Part shown: positions 26,780 through 40,100 of the stretch, in pieces | How the letters are laid out: each line of letters begins with the position of its first letter | Position numbering within the stretch: the first letter of the stretch is position 1 | NCBI GenBank assembly: GCA_030272585.1 | Contig: BSYQ01000007.1 | Span: 1 to 64,000 of the forward strand | Source: Bryopsis sp. KO-2023 | Taxonomy: Eukaryota > Chlorophyta > Ulvophyceae > Bryopsidales > Bryopsidaceae | Direction of reading: 5' to 3' | DNA: 64,000 nt | Notes under the pieces: model-generated | What the model saw: only the letters and a program-made list of their open reading frames with translations | Databases searched by the model: none | Told to the model about the DNA's origin: nothing | Made by a program: the position numbers and the translations under genes

Positions 26780-28182
26780 AGTCATGGGGCGCTCCAACGG
26801 TGTTGTTGCTTCGTCTCCACCAGCAGCTTATCGTCTCGAAGATGTTATATGGATTGCCAGCATGGATGGGCAGTTCCGGCAAACATCTACAGCAGTTGGA
26901 CAGAACTTTTAATACCATGGCTCGGACCTTATCGGGATGTCCCAGATCCGCTCCGATGGGGTTACTTTTTCCACTATCAGGCGTTCTACCCCTCAGGGAT
27001 CAACTGATTTTGGGGACAGTGAATTGTGTTCTTCAACTCATGACTAATGGAGGAGAGGAGGACTGGATGTTTTGGCCGTTTGTTTCTGGTTCACATCCTT
27101 TGTGCAAAACATTCCAAACAGGATTTCGGAAACTCTTACCAACTCTGGGGACACGGCGTCAATCGGGGTTCACATCCATGCGGCTGCCTACACGTCAATG
27201 GATCTGCTGGGCTCCAGGGATTAACTCGTGGCAGTTGGACATCTGCACCATCGAAGAGGGCCTGCCACCACTGTCGCTTGGGAAATTGCGCATCACCATC
27301 CAGATTGCAGTTTCTCCAAAGTCTGGGGGATACACATGGGAAGTTCAGGAAGCTGGGAATCAGGAACACAGTCAGCTGGGACCAGGGTGTTGGACAGGAT
27401 ATTGGACAGGGTGTTGGACAGGGTTGGGAATTTTTTCGGAGACATCACTTACATGGGAAGCTCTCCACAACAGCCTGGTTGCGGTGCTTGCGGCTGGGTG
27501 GAGTCCCCCTCCCTCGCCATGGATGCTTCAGGTCTCGGGCTCTCTTCGGCTTGCTCGGATGTTTGCTACTCTGCGGGGCTCTCCTGGGGATTCCTGTTCC
27601 TCAGATCAGGCTCGGATAATCCAGATCCTCCAAACCTGCAAAATCACAGGGGTTCAGTGTTATCATCATACCCATGTTCGATTGAAAATTCCCCTGGAGG
27701 ATAGCATTGCGGCAGCAGATTGGACCACCGGCCAAACAGGTCCTTTCTGGGATATTCGGGGTTTGAAAACACATATCAAGCTGGCTTGGGTTGATTTGGT
27801 GGGTTCCTCTCTCAGATCTACCTGCCCCACGTCGATTACGGTGTTTCCATCCTTCTCACTCCGGGGTTTTGGGGTTGGCCTCTCGAGGAAGGATGGTGTT
27901 CGGGTGGCTCAGATGCTCAGTAGGTCCCTCCCCTGCAATCGCTGGCGTTTTAAGAGGGGGCTCATCTCTTCGGCTGCCTGCACATGTGGACCCTGTTGGG
28001 AGACTCCGGAGCACGTGTTGTGGGACTGTCCTCTTCATGCGGATGCCAGGCAGGAGTTTGGCCTCGCTTTGCCGACACCCTGGATCTCTTGGCAGTCCCT
28101 CCTGGATCATCCTGGTTTGGCGGCAAGATTTTTATCTCAGGTGGCGGGGGTCTGGCGACAACAGGGTCGTTTTTGGTTGTAA
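26780..28182 (+). pseudogene. LINE ORF2, 3' part, with C-terminal Cys/His motif
   Basis: Continues the ORF2 frame from 16154 after one copy of the AGGGA duplication. The phase fits exactly: the last base of the first part plus 26780-26781 completes a codon. It encodes the RT thumb/connection (for example LLLRLHQQLIVSKMLYGLPAW) and a C-terminal motif C-x-CG-x3-ET-x2-H-x4-CP (CTCGPCWETPEHVLWDCP, about 27985-28040), typical of LINE ORF2 ends. No convincing RNase H domain is seen between them. Total ORF2 is about 1240 codons, intact apart from the gypsy insertion. Confidence 0.9.
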
Positions 28183-29790
28183 GGTTTGTTTTTTCTGGAT
28201 ATACACACAATAACAATCAATACATGTTCTACATGTCAATAGGGGTGTTTTATTTGTGTTTGGGGATGTTTTTTCTGGTGGTGGTTTTGGGGATCACTAC
28301 GGTGAGGGCTTCACATGTCTTTTATTATTCAAGAGATCCCAGGAATAGCGAAAGCCAGGGGGGACACATTTTTGATTTGGATGAAAAAACAAAAACAGGA
28401 ACCAGCTGTGTTGAGGTAGATGACAAGGGAGGATCAGATAGGGGGGAAGATCACATGCAACGTCTGTTGGACTCTTTTCACACAGGACATTTATACTCAG
28501 GACACTCCAACAGGATACAGGCATATGGGGAGGTAACTCACCTTGGAATCCTCCATCAGGGTCATTCCTGGTTGTCAGGTTTGATGATTTCTGGGTACAC
28601 ACAAAAACAGCAGTCAATAATAGGGATGTTCTGTTTGTGTTTGGGGTTATTTTTCTGGTGGTGGCCTTGGGGATCCCTAGGGTGTGGGATTCACAGTTCT
28701 TGAACTATTCACGAGCTTCAGGGAATGATAAACACTGGGAAGGAAACATTTTTTGATATGGGTGACAAACAGGAAACGTGGTGCTGAGGTAGATGAAAAA
28801 AAAAGAAGTTCAGATAGGAGGGGAGACCACAAGCATCGTTTGTAGGACTCTTTTCAAACAGGACATTCATCCTCAGGACACCCCAACAGGTTTCAGGCAT
28901 TTGGGGAAATACACTCACCTTTGCATCCTCCAGCAGGGTCGTTCCTGGTTGTCAGGTTTGGTGATTTCTGGGTACATACACACACTGCAGTCAACAATTT
29001 TTATACCTACAGGGGTGTTCTATTTGTGTTTGGGGTTGTTTTTCTAATGGTGGCTTTGGGGCTCACTAGGCTATGGGATTTACAGTTCTGGTATTATTCG
29101 AGAGGTTCAGGGAATGCTGCAAGGCGGAAAGGGAACATTTATGTTCTGGATAACAACAGAACAGGAACCGCAGTGCTAGAGGAAAAGAGAAGTTCAGATA
29201 GGAGGGGAGATCACAGGCAGGGTTTGTTGGAATCTTTTCAAACTAGACATTCATACTCAGGTTACTCCAACAGGTTACAGGTATCTGGGGAAATTCACTC
29301 ACCTTTGAATCCTCCAGCAGGGTCGTTTCTGGTTGTCAGGTTTGGTGATTTCTGGGTACACACAAGAACAGCAGTCAATACATTTTATACCTGTCCATAG
29401 GGGTGTTCTGTTCGTGTTTGGAGTTATTTTTCCTAGTTCTGATTTTTGGGGATCGCTCTGGTGTGGTGTGGAAGAAAAGAAGGGAACCTTTTTTTTGCTA
29501 TGAATGAAAAACAGGAAAACAGTGCTGTGGTAGATGAAAAGAGAGGACCAAATCTGAGGGGAGTTCACAGTTCTTGGACTTTTCAAGAGCTCCAAGGAGT
29601 GATGAACACAGGGAAGGGGACATTTCTGATTTGGATGAAAACAAAATAGGAAAAACAGTATTCAGGAAGATGAAAAGAGAAGGCCAGATAGGAGGGGTGT
29701 ACACAGGCAACATTTGTTGGTTCTTTTCAAACTGAACATTCATCCTCAGGTTACTCCAACAGGTTCCAGGCATATGGGAAGGTACCCTCA
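28164..29790 (+). repeat. LINE 3' region: four imperfect tandem repeats of about 380-395 bp
   Basis: Units start near 28164, 28559, 28936 and 29330, each opening with gggtc(g/a)tt(c/t)(c/t)tggttgt and ending with ccaacaggNtNcaggcatNtgggga-like sequence. The first unit begins inside the last codons of ORF2, so the tail of the gene is the seed of the array. The unit ORFs are shadows. Confidence 0.85.
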
Positions 29791-30412
29791 CCTTCGGCTT
29801 CGCCCTCTCACGCCGCGGGCTCCATGGACGGAGTCGTCATCGCTGGATCTGGGACCCATGAAACTTTCTGGCTGTCTGCGCACCCGTTGCTGCGGACCTG
29901 CTGCGGACCCATCGCGGAGTGGCCCTTTACCTTCTTCTACCGCTGGCTGCCCTTCCGACCTGGCGATTTTCCTCCACGACCTCCTGGACTTTTTGAGGCG
30001 CTGCAGATTCGAACTGCAATTGGCCATTCGCCTCGTCGGGGGTTTTTGGTTTTGCTCGCCGGGAGTTTTTCTTTTCGATACGCACAGGGTGCTCGGTTCG
30101 CGGCTGCGACAGGGGTTTTTCGTTCGACTGGGGTTTTCCTTTTCGGTGGGTTACTTGATTCTCGCAGTTGCAGTCGATCGCAGGAAAGGGTTTTCAGTAC
30201 GACACAGGGTTAGTCAAAGTGTGAGATTGAGGGGACTTTTCCGGTTCGCAGTTACGCAGTTTCGCAGAGGGATTCACGTACGATTTGGGTACGATTTCGA
30301 TTCGGGATTGATTGTACGATTTTGGAGGGGGGGGGGATTTGAACAGAAGTACTTCGCCGAGATCTTGGAGATCACGTGTCGATGATGTTTTTAAGAAATC
30401 GACGTTTAAATT
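29791..30412 (+). other. LINE 3' terminal region
   Basis: GC-rich sequence turning AT-rich before the poly-A run. An open frame at 29714-30385 overlaps one on the other strand and neither has recognisable content. Taken as the LINE 3' UTR by position. Confidence 0.5.
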
Positions 30413-30441
30413 AAAAAAACAAAAAAAAAAAAAAAAAAAAA
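30413..30441 (+). other. Poly-A tail of the LINE
   Basis: A run of A with one C, preceded by ttaaattaaaaaaac and followed at once by satellite sequence. It marks the LINE 3' end and its insertion into the satellite. Confidence 0.85.
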
Positions 30442-33400
30442 CACTCTCGGAGCCATAACTCCTCAACCACGGCTCGGATGGACTCGGGAGAGGTACCCAC
30501 GGATAGGTCTCGACGAGAGCCGCGCTTTGGGCTTTGAAAATCAAGATTTGGTGGAGTAGCCGAGGAGCGACCTCCATTCTCCGAAAACTAGCACCCACGC
30601 GTGCCTTCTCTCAAGCACCGGTTGGGAGAGGGCATGTGAGGGAAGGCCTTCGATTGTGGAGCATGATGGTTTTGGTTTGAGGCCCATCACGTCACTCGTG
30701 AGGCAAAAAAAAAATTTTGGAGGTTCAAATGTTGCGGGGTCGTGGCGATGTGGTCAGGTAGCGCGAACGCGTGCGTCCCGTTTTTTGTAAACCACTCGCG
30801 GAGCCATAACTCCTCAACCACGGCTCGGATGGACTCGGGAGAGGTACCCACGGATAGGTCTCGACGAGAGCCGCGCTTTGGGCTTTGAAAATCAAGATTT
30901 GGTGGAGTAGCCGAGGAGCGACCTCCATGCTCCGAAAACTAGCACCCACGCGTGCCTTCTCTCAAGCACCCGTTGGGAGAGGGCATGTGAGGGAAGGCCT
31001 TCGAGTGTGGAGCATGATGGTTTTGGTTTGTGGCCGATCAGGTCACTCATGAGGCAAAAAAAAAATTTTGGAGGTTCAAATGTTGCGGGGTCGTGGCGAT
31101 GTGGTCAGGTAGCGCGAACGCGTGTGTCCCGTTTTTGGTAAACCACTCGCGGAGCCATAACTCCTCAACCACGGCTCGGATGGACTCGGGAGAGGTACCC
31201 ACGGATAGGTCTCGACGAGAGCCGCGCTTTGGGCTTTGAAAATCAAGATTTGGTGGAGAAGCCGAGGAGCGACCTCCATGCTCCGAAAACTTGCACCCAC
31301 GCGTGCCTTCTCTCAAGAACCGGTTGGGAGAGGGCATGTGAGGGAAGGCCTTCGAGTGTGGAGCATGATGGTTTTGGTTTGTGGCCGATCAGGTCACTCA
31401 TGAGGCAAAAAAAAACTTTGGAGGTTCAAATGTTGCGGGGTCGTGGCGATGTGGTCAGGTAGCGCGAACGCGTGCGTCCCGTTTTTTATAAACCACTCGC
31501 GGAGCCATAACTCCTCAACCACGGCTCGGATGGACTCGGGAGAGGTACCCACGGATAGGTCTCGACGAGAGCCGCGCTTTGGGCTTTGAAAATCAAGATT
31601 TGGTGGAGTAGCCGAGGAGCGACCTCCATTCTCCGAAAACTAGCACCCACGCGTGCCTTCTCTCAAGCACCGGTTGGGAGAGGGCATGTGAGGGAAAGCC
31701 TTCGATTGTGGAGCATGATGGTTTTGGTTTGAGGCCCATCACGTCACTCGTGAGGCAAAAAAAAAATTTTGGAGGTTCAAATGTTGCGGGGTCGTGGCGA
31801 TGTGGTCAGGTAGCGCGAACGCGTGCGTCCCGTTTTTTATAAACCACTCGCGGAGCCATAACTCCTCAACCACGGCTCGGATGGACTCGGGAGAGGTACC
31901 CACGGATAGGTCTCGACGAGAGCCGCGCTTTGGGCTTTGAAAATCAAGATTTGGTGGAGTAGCCGAGGAGCGACCTCCATTCTCCGAAAACTAGCACCCA
32001 CGCGTGCCTTCTCTCAAGCACCGGTTGGGAGAGGGCATGTGAGGGAAGGCCTTCGAGTGTGGAGCATGATGGTTTTGGTTTGTGGCCGATCAGGTCACTC
32101 ATGAGGCAAAAAAAAAATTTTGGAGGTTCAAATGTTGCGGGGTCGTGGCGATGTGGTCAGGTAGCGCGAACGCGTGTGCCCCGTTTTTGGTAAACCACTC
32201 GCGGAGCCATAACTCCTCAACCACGGCTCGGATGGACTCGGGAGAGGTACCCACGGATAGGTCTCGACGAGAGCCGCGCTTTGGGCTTTGAAAATCAAGA
32301 TTTGGTGGAGAAGCCGAGGAGCGACCTCCATGCTCCGAAAACTTGCACCCACGCGTGCCTTCTCTCAAGAACCGGTTGGGAGAGGGCATGTGAGGGAAGG
32401 CCTTCGAGTGTGGAGCATGATGGTTTTGGTTTGTGGCCGATCAGGTCACTCATGAGGCAAAAAAAAAATTTGGAGGTTCAAATGTTGCGGGGTCGTGGCG
32501 ATGTGGTCAGGTAGCGCGAACGCGTGCGTCCCGTTTTTTGTAAACCACTCGCGGAGCCATAACTCCTCAACCACGGCTCGGATGGACTCGGGAGAGGTAC
32601 CCACGGATAGGTCTCGACGAGAGCCGCGCTTTGGGCTTTGAAAATCAAGATTTGGTGGAGTAGCCGAGGAGCGACCTCCATGCTCCGAAAACTAGCAACC
32701 ACGCGTGCCTTCTCTCAACCACCGGTTGGGAGAGGGCATGTGAGGGAAGGCCTTCGAAGGGAACAACGATGGTTTTGGTTTGAGGCCGATCACGTCACTC
32801 ATGAGGCAAAAAAAAAATTTTGGAGGTTCAAATGTTGCGGGGTCGTGGCGATGTGGTCAGGTAGCGCGAACGCGTGCGTCCCGTTTTTGGTAAACCACTT
32901 GCGGAGCCATAACTCCTCAACCACGGCTCGGATGGACTCGGGAGAGGTACCCACGGATAGGTCTTGACGAGAGCCGCGCTTTGGGGTTTGAAAATCAAGA
33001 TTTGGTGGAGAAGCCGAGGAGCGACCTCCATGCTCCGAAAACTTGCACCCACGCGTACCTTCTCTCAAGAATCGGTTGGGAGAGGGCATGTGAGGGAAGG
33101 CCTTCGAGTGTGGAGCATGATGGTTTTGGTTTGTGGCCGATCAGGTAACTTATGAGGCAAAAAAAAATTTTGGAGGTTCAAATGTTGCGGGGTCGTGGCG
33201 ATGTGGTCAGGTAGCGCGAACGCGTGCGTCCCGTTTTTTGTAAACCACTCGCGGAGCCATAACTCCTCAACCACGGCTCGGATGGACTCGGGAGAGGTAC
33301 CCACGGATAGGTCTCGACGAGAGCCGCGCTTTGGGCTTTGAAAATCAAGATTTGGTGGAGTAGCCGAGGAGCGACCTCCATGCTCCGAAAACTAGCAACC

Positions 33401-35086
33401 ACGCGTGCCTTCTCTCAACCACCGGTTGGGAGAGGGCATGTGAGGGAAGGCCTTCGAAGGGAACAACGATGGTTTTGGTTTGAGGCCGATCACGTCACTC
33501 ATGAGGCAAAAAAAAAATTTTGGAGGTTCAAATGTTGCGGGGTCGTGGCGATGTGGTCAGGTAGCGCGAACGGGTGCGTCCCGTTTTTGGTAAACCACTC
33601 GCGGAGCCATACCTCCTCAACCACGGCTCGGATGGACTCGGGAGAGGTACCCACGGATAGGTCTCGACGAAAGCCGCGCTTTGGGCTTTGAAAATCAAGA
33701 TTTGGTGGAGTAGCCGAGGAGCGACCTCCATGCTCCGAAAACTAGCACCCACGCGTGCCTTCTCTCAAGCACCGGTTGGGAGAGGGCATGTGAGGGAAGG
33801 CCTTCGAAGGGAACAACGATGGTTTTGGTTTGAGGCCCATCACGTCACTCGGAGGCGAAAAAAAAATTTTGGAGGTTCAAATGTTGCGGGGTCGTGGCGA
33901 TGTGGTCAGGTAGCGCGAACGCGTGCGTCCCGTTTTTGGTAAACCACTCGCGGAGCCATAACTCCTCAACCACGGCTCGGATGGACTCGGGAGAGGTACC
34001 CACGGATAGGTCTTGACGAGAGCCGCGCTTTGGGGTTTGAAAATCAAGATTTGGTGGAGAAGCCGAGGAGCGACCTCCATGCTCCGAAAACTTGCACCCA
34101 CGCGTACCTTCTCTCAAGAATCGGTTGGGAGAGGGCATGTGAGGGAAGGCCTTCGAGTGTGGAGCATGATGGTTTTGGTTTGTGGCCGATCAGGTCACTC
34201 ATGAGGCAAAAAAAAATTTTGGAGGTTCAAATGTTGCGGGGTCGTGGCGATGTGGTCAGGTAGCGCGAACGCGTGCGTCCCGTTTTTTGTAAACCACTCG
34301 CGGAGCCATAACTCCTCAACCACGGCTCGGATGGACTCGGGAGAGGTACCCACGGATAGGTCTCGACGAGAGCCGCGCTTTGGGCTTTGAAAATCAAGAT
34401 TTGGTGGAGTAGCCGAGGAGCGACCTCCATGCTCCGAAAACTAGCAACCACGCGTGCCTTCTCTCAACCACCGGTTGGGAGAGGGCATGTGAGGGAAGGC
34501 CTTCGAAGGGAACAACGATGGTTTTGGTTTGAGGCCGATCACGTCACTCATGAGGCAAAAAAAAAATTTTGGAGGTTCAAATGTTGCGGGGTCGTGGCGA
34601 TGTGGTCAGGTAGCGCGAACGCGTGCGTCCCGTTTTTGGTAAACCACTCGCGGAGCCATAACTCCTCAACCACGGCTCGGATGGACTCGGGAGAGGTACC
34701 CACGGATAGGTCTCGACGAGAGCCGCGCTTTGGGCTTTGAAAATCAAGATTTGGTGGAGTAGCCAAGGAGCGACCTCCATGCTCCGAAAACTAGCAACCA
34801 CGCGTGCCTTCTCTCAACCACCGGTTGGGAGAGGGCATGTGAGGGAAGGCCTTCGAAGGGAACAACGATGGTTTTGGTTTGAGGCCGATCACGTCACTCA
34901 TGAGGCAAAAAAAAAATTTTGGAGGTTCAAATGTTGCGGGGTCGTGGCGATGTGGTCAGGTAGCGCGAACGCGTGCGTCCCGTTTTTTGTAAACCACTCG
35001 CGGAGCCATAACTCCTCAACCACGGCTCGGATGGACTCGGGAGAGGTACCCACGGATAGGTCTCGACAAGAGCTGCGCTTTGGGCT

Positions 35087-37186
35087 TTGAAAATCAAGAT
35101 TTGGTGGAGTAGCCGAGGAGCGACCTCCATGCTCCGAAAACTAGCAACCACGCGTGCCTTCTCTCAAGCACCGGTTGGGAGAGGGCATGTGAGGGAAGGC
35201 CTTCGAAGGGAACAACGATGGTTTTGGTTTGAGGCCGATCAGGTCACTCATGAGGCAAAAAAAAATTTTGGAGGTTCAAATGTTGCGGGGTCGTGGCGAT
35301 GTGGTCAGGTAGCGCGAACGCGTGCGTCCCGTTTTTGGTAAACCACTCGCGGAGCCATAACTCCTCAACCACGGCTCGGATGGACTCGGGAGAGGTACCC
35401 ACGGATAGGTCTCGACGAGAGCCGCGCTTTGGGCTTTGAAAATCAAGATTTGATGGAGTAGCCGAGGAGCGACCTCCATGCTCCGAAAACTAGCACCCAC
35501 GCGTGCCTTCTCTCAAGTACCCGTTGGGAGAGGGCATGTGAGGGAAGGCCTTCGAGTGTGGAGCATGATGGTTTTGGTTTGTGTACGATCAGGTCACTCA
35601 TGAGGCAAAAAAAAGATTTTGGAGGTTCAAATGTTGCGGGGTCGTGGCGATGTGGTCAGGTAGCGCGAACGCGTGCGTCCCGTTTTTGGTAAACCACTCG
35701 CGGAGCCATAACTCCTCAACCACGGCTCGGATGAACTCGGGAGAGGTACCCACGGATAGGTCTCGACGAGAGCCGCGCTTTGGGCTTTGAAAATCAAGAT
35801 TTGGTGGAGGAACCGAGGAGCGACCTCCATTCTCCGAAAACTAGCACCCACGCGTGCCTTCCCTCAAGCACCGGTTGGGAGAGGGCATGTGAGGGAAGGC
35901 CTTCGAAGGGAACAACGATGGTTTTGGTTTGTGTACGATCAGGTCACTCATGAGGCAAAAAAAAAATTTTGGAGGTTCAAATGTTGCGGGGTCGTGGCGA
36001 TGTGGTCAGGTAGCGCGAACGCGTGCGTCCCGTTTTTTGGAAACCACTCGCGGAGCCATAACTCCTCAACCACGGCTCGGATGGACTCGGGAGAGGTACC
36101 CACGGATAGGTCTCGACGAGGGCCGAGCTTTGGGCTTTGAAAATCAAGATTTGGTGGAGTAGCCGAGGAGCGACCTCCTTTCTCCGAAAACTAGCACCCA
36201 CGCGTGCCTTCCCTCAAGCACCGGTTGGGAGAGGGCATGTGAGGGAAGGCCTTCGAAGGGAACAACGATGGTTTTGGTTTGAGGCCGATCAGGTCACTCA
36301 TGAGGCAAAAAAAAATTTTGGAGGTTCAAATGTTGCGGGGTCGTGGCGATGTGGTCAGGTAGCGCGAACGCGTGCGTCCCGTTTTTGGTAAACCACTCGC
36401 GGAGCCATAACTCCTCAACCACGGCTCGGATGGACTCGGGAGAGGTACCCACGGATAGGTCTCGACGAGAGCCGCGCTTTGGGCTTTGAAAATCAAGATT
36501 TGGTGGAGTAGCCGAGGAGCGACCTCCATGCTCCGAAAACTAGCACCCACGCGTGCCTTCTCTCAAGTACCCGTTGGGAGAGGGCATGTGAGGGAAGGCC
36601 TTCGAGTGTGGAGCATGATGGTTTTGGTTTGTGTACGATCAGGTCACTCATGAGGCAAAAAAAAGATTTTGGAGGTTCAAATGTTGCGGGGTCGTGGCGA
36701 TGTGGTCAGGTAGCGCGAACGCGTGCGTCCCGTTTTTGGTAAACCACTCGCGGAGCCATAACTCCTCAACCACGGCTCGGATGGACTCGGGAGAGGTACC
36801 CACGGATAGGTCTCGACGAGAGCCGCGCTTTGGGCTTTGAAAATCAAGATTTGGTGGAGGAACCGAGGAGCGACCTCCATTCTCCGAAAACTAGCACCCA
36901 CGCGTGCCTTCTCTCAAGCACCGGTTGGGAGAGGGCATGTGAGGGAAGGCCTTCGAAGGGAACAACGATGGTTTTGGTTTGTGTACGATCAGGTCACTCA
37001 TGAGGCAAAAAAAAAATTTTGGAGGTTCAAATGTTGCGGGGTCGTGGCGATGTGGTCAGGTAGCGCGAACGCGTGCGTCCCGTTTTTTGGAAACCACTCG
37101 CGGAGCCATAACTCCTCAACCACGGCTCGGATGGACTCGGGAGAGGTACCCACGGATAGGTCTCGACGAGAGCCGCGCTTTGGGCT
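35087..37186. repeat. Higher-order repeat: two copies of a 1050-bp three-monomer block
   Basis: Features at 35087-36136 recur at +1050 in 36137-37186, including the same variant monomers (gtgtacgatcagg and ggaaccgagg types). Confidence 0.8.
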
Positions 37187-40100
37187 TTGAAAATCAAGAT
37201 TTGGTGGAGTAGCCGAGGAGCGACCTCCATTCTCCGAAAACTAGCACCCACGCGTGCCTTCTCTCAAGCACCGGTTGGGAGAGGGCATGTGAGGGAAGGC
37301 CTTCGAAGGGAACAACGATGGTTTTGGTTTGAGGCCCATCACGTCACTCGTGAGGCGAAAAAAAAATTTTGGAGGTTCAAATGTTGCGGGGTCGTGGCGA
37401 TGTGGTCAGGTAGCGCGAACGCGTGCGTCCCGTTTTTGGTAAACCACTCGCGGAGCCATAACTCCTCAACCACGGCTCGGATGAACTCGGGACAGGTACC
37501 CACAGATAGGTCTCGACGAGAGCCGCGCTTTGGGCTTTGAAAATCAAGATTTGGTGGAGTAGCCGAGGAGCGACCTCCATTCTCCGAAAACTAGCACCCA
37601 CGCGTGCCTTCTCTCAAGCACCGGTTGGGAGAGGGCATGTGAGGGAAGGCCTTCGAAGGGAACAACGATGGTTTTGGTTTGAGGCCCATCACGTCACTCA
37701 TGAGGCGAAAAAAAAATTTTGGAGGTTCAAATGTTGCGGGGTCGTGGCGATGTGGTCAGGTAGCGCGAACGCGTGCGTCCCGTTTTTTGTAAACCACTCT
37801 CGGAGCCATAACTCCTCAACCACGGCTCGGATGGACTCGGGAGAGGTACCCACGGATAGGTCTCGACGAGGGCCGAGCTTTGGGCTTTGAAAATCAAGAT
37901 TTGGTGGAGTAGCCGAGGAGCGACCTCCTTTCTCCGAAAACTAGCACCCACGCGTGCCTTCCCTCAAGCACCGGTTGGGAGAGGGCATGTGAGGGAAGGC
38001 CTTCAAAGGGAACAACGATGGTTTTGGTTTGAGGCCGATCAGGTCACTCATGAGGCAAAAAAAAGATTTTGGAGGTTCAAATGTTGCGGGGTCGTGGCGA
38101 TGTGGTCAGGTAGCGCGAACGCGTGCGTCCCGTTTTTTGTAAACCACTCGCGGAGCCATAACTCCTCAACCACGGCTCGGATGGACTCGGGAGAGGTACC
38201 CACGGATAGGTCTCGACGAGAGCCGCGCTTTGGGCTTTGAAAATCAAGATTTGGTGGAGGAACCGAGGAGCGACCTCCATTCTCCGAAAACTAGCACCCA
38301 CGCGTGCCTTCTCTCAATCACCGGTTGGGAGAGGGCATGTGAGGGAAGGCCTTCGATTGTGGAGCATGATGGTTTTGGTTTGTGTACGATCAGGTCACTC
38401 ATGAGGCAAAAAAAAAATTTTGGAGGTTCAAATGTTGCGGGGTCGTGGCGATGTGGTCAGGTAGCGCGAACGCGTGCGTCCCGTTTTTGGTAAACCACTC
38501 GCGGAGCCATAACTCCTCAACCACGGCTCGGATGAACTCGGGACAGGTACCCACAGATAGGTCTCGACGAGAGCCGCGCTTTGGGCTTTGAAAATCAAGA
38601 TTTGGTGGAGTAGCCGAGGAGCGACCTCCATTCTCCGAAAACTAGCACCCACGCGTGCCTTCTCTCAAGCACCGGTTGGGAGAGGGCATGTGAGGGAAGG
38701 CCTTCGAAGGGAACAACGATGGTTTTGGTTTGAGGCCCATCACGTCACTCGTGAGGCGAAAAAAAAATTTTGGAGGTTCAAATGTTGCGGGGTCGTGGCG
38801 ATGTGGTCAGGTAGCGCGAACGCGTGCGTCCTGTTTTTGGTAAACCACTCGCGGAGCCATAACTCCTCAACCACGGCTCGGATGGACTCGAGAGAGGTAC
38901 CCACGGATAGGTCTTGACGAAAGCCGCGCTTTAAGCCTTGAAAATCAAGATTTGGTGGAGAAGCCGAGGAGCGACCTCCATGCTCCGAAAACTTGCACCC
39001 ACGCGTGCCTTCTCTCAAGCACCGGTTGGGAGAGGGCATGTGAGGGAAGGCCTTCGATTGTGGAGCATGATGGTTTTGGTTTGTGTACGATCAGGTCACT
39101 CATGAGGCAAAAAAAAAATTTTGGAGGTTCAAATGTTGCGGGGTCGTGGCGATGTGGTCAGGTAGCGCGAACGCGTGCGTCCCGTTTTTGGTAAACCACT
39201 CGCGGAGCCATAACTCCTCAACCACGGCTCGGATGAACTCGGGACAGGTACCCACAGATAGGTCTCGACGAGAGCCGCGCTTTGGGCTTTGAAAATCAAG
39301 ATTTGGTGGAGTAGCCGAGGAGCGACCTCCATTCTCCGAAAACTAGCACCCACGCGTGCCTTCTCTCAAGCACCGGTTGGGAGAGGGCATGTGAGGGAAG
39401 GCCTTCGAAGGGAACAACGATGGTTTTGGTTTGAGGCCCATCACGTCACTCGTGAGGCGAAAAAAAAATTTTGGAGGTTCAAATGTTGCGGGGTCGTGGC
39501 GATGTGGTCAGGTAGCGCGAACGCGTGCGTCCCGTTTTTGGTAAACCACTCGCGGAGCCATAACTCCTCAACCACGGCTCGGATGAACTCGGGACAGGTA
39601 CCCACAGATAGGTCTCGACGAGAGCCGCGCTTTGGGCTTTGAAAATCAAGATTTGGTGGAGTAGCCGAGGAGCGACCTCCATTCTCCGAAAACTAGCACC
39701 CACGCGTGCCTTCTCTCAAGCACCGGTTGGGAGAGGGCATGTGAGGGAAGGCCTTCGAAGGGAACAACGATGGTTTTGGTTTGAGGCCCATCACGTCACT
39801 CATGAGGCGAAAAAAAAATTTTGGAGGTTCAAATGTTGCGGGGTCGTGGCGATGTGGTCAGGTAGCGCGAACGCGTGCGTCCCGTTTTTTGTAAACCACT
39901 CTCGGAGCCATAACTCCTCAACCACGGCTCGGATGGACTCGGGAGAGGTACCCACGGATAGGTCTCGACGAGGGCCGAGCTTTGGGCTTTGAAAATCAAG
40001 ATTTGGTGGAGTAGCCGAGGAGCGACCTCCTTTCTCCGAAAACTAGCACCCACGCGTGCCTTCCCTCAAGCACCGGTTGGGAGAGGGCATGTGAGGGAAG

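Larger units (their letters stand above)
11678..30441 (+). mobile_element. Non-LTR (LINE) retrotransposon, 5'-truncated at a telomeric tract, with nested insertions
   Basis: Components in order: ORF1 (5'-truncated; 11678-12192, resuming at 13226 and ending at 13281), a 547-bp inter-ORF spacer, ORF2 (13829-16154, resuming at 26780 and ending at 28182), a repeat-bearing 3' region, and a poly-A run (30413-30441) that abuts the satellite. ORF2 has an apurinic-type endonuclease, a reverse transcriptase and a C-terminal Cys/His motif. Insertions are the TIR element at 12193-13217 and the gypsy element at 16155-26774. Both leave clean target duplications and keep the LINE frames aligned across the junctions. 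Confidence 0.88.

Noticed and set aside
29714-30385. 223-aa + frame and overlapping - frame in the LINE tail
   Set aside because: No recognisable motif, strongly biased composition, both strands open.
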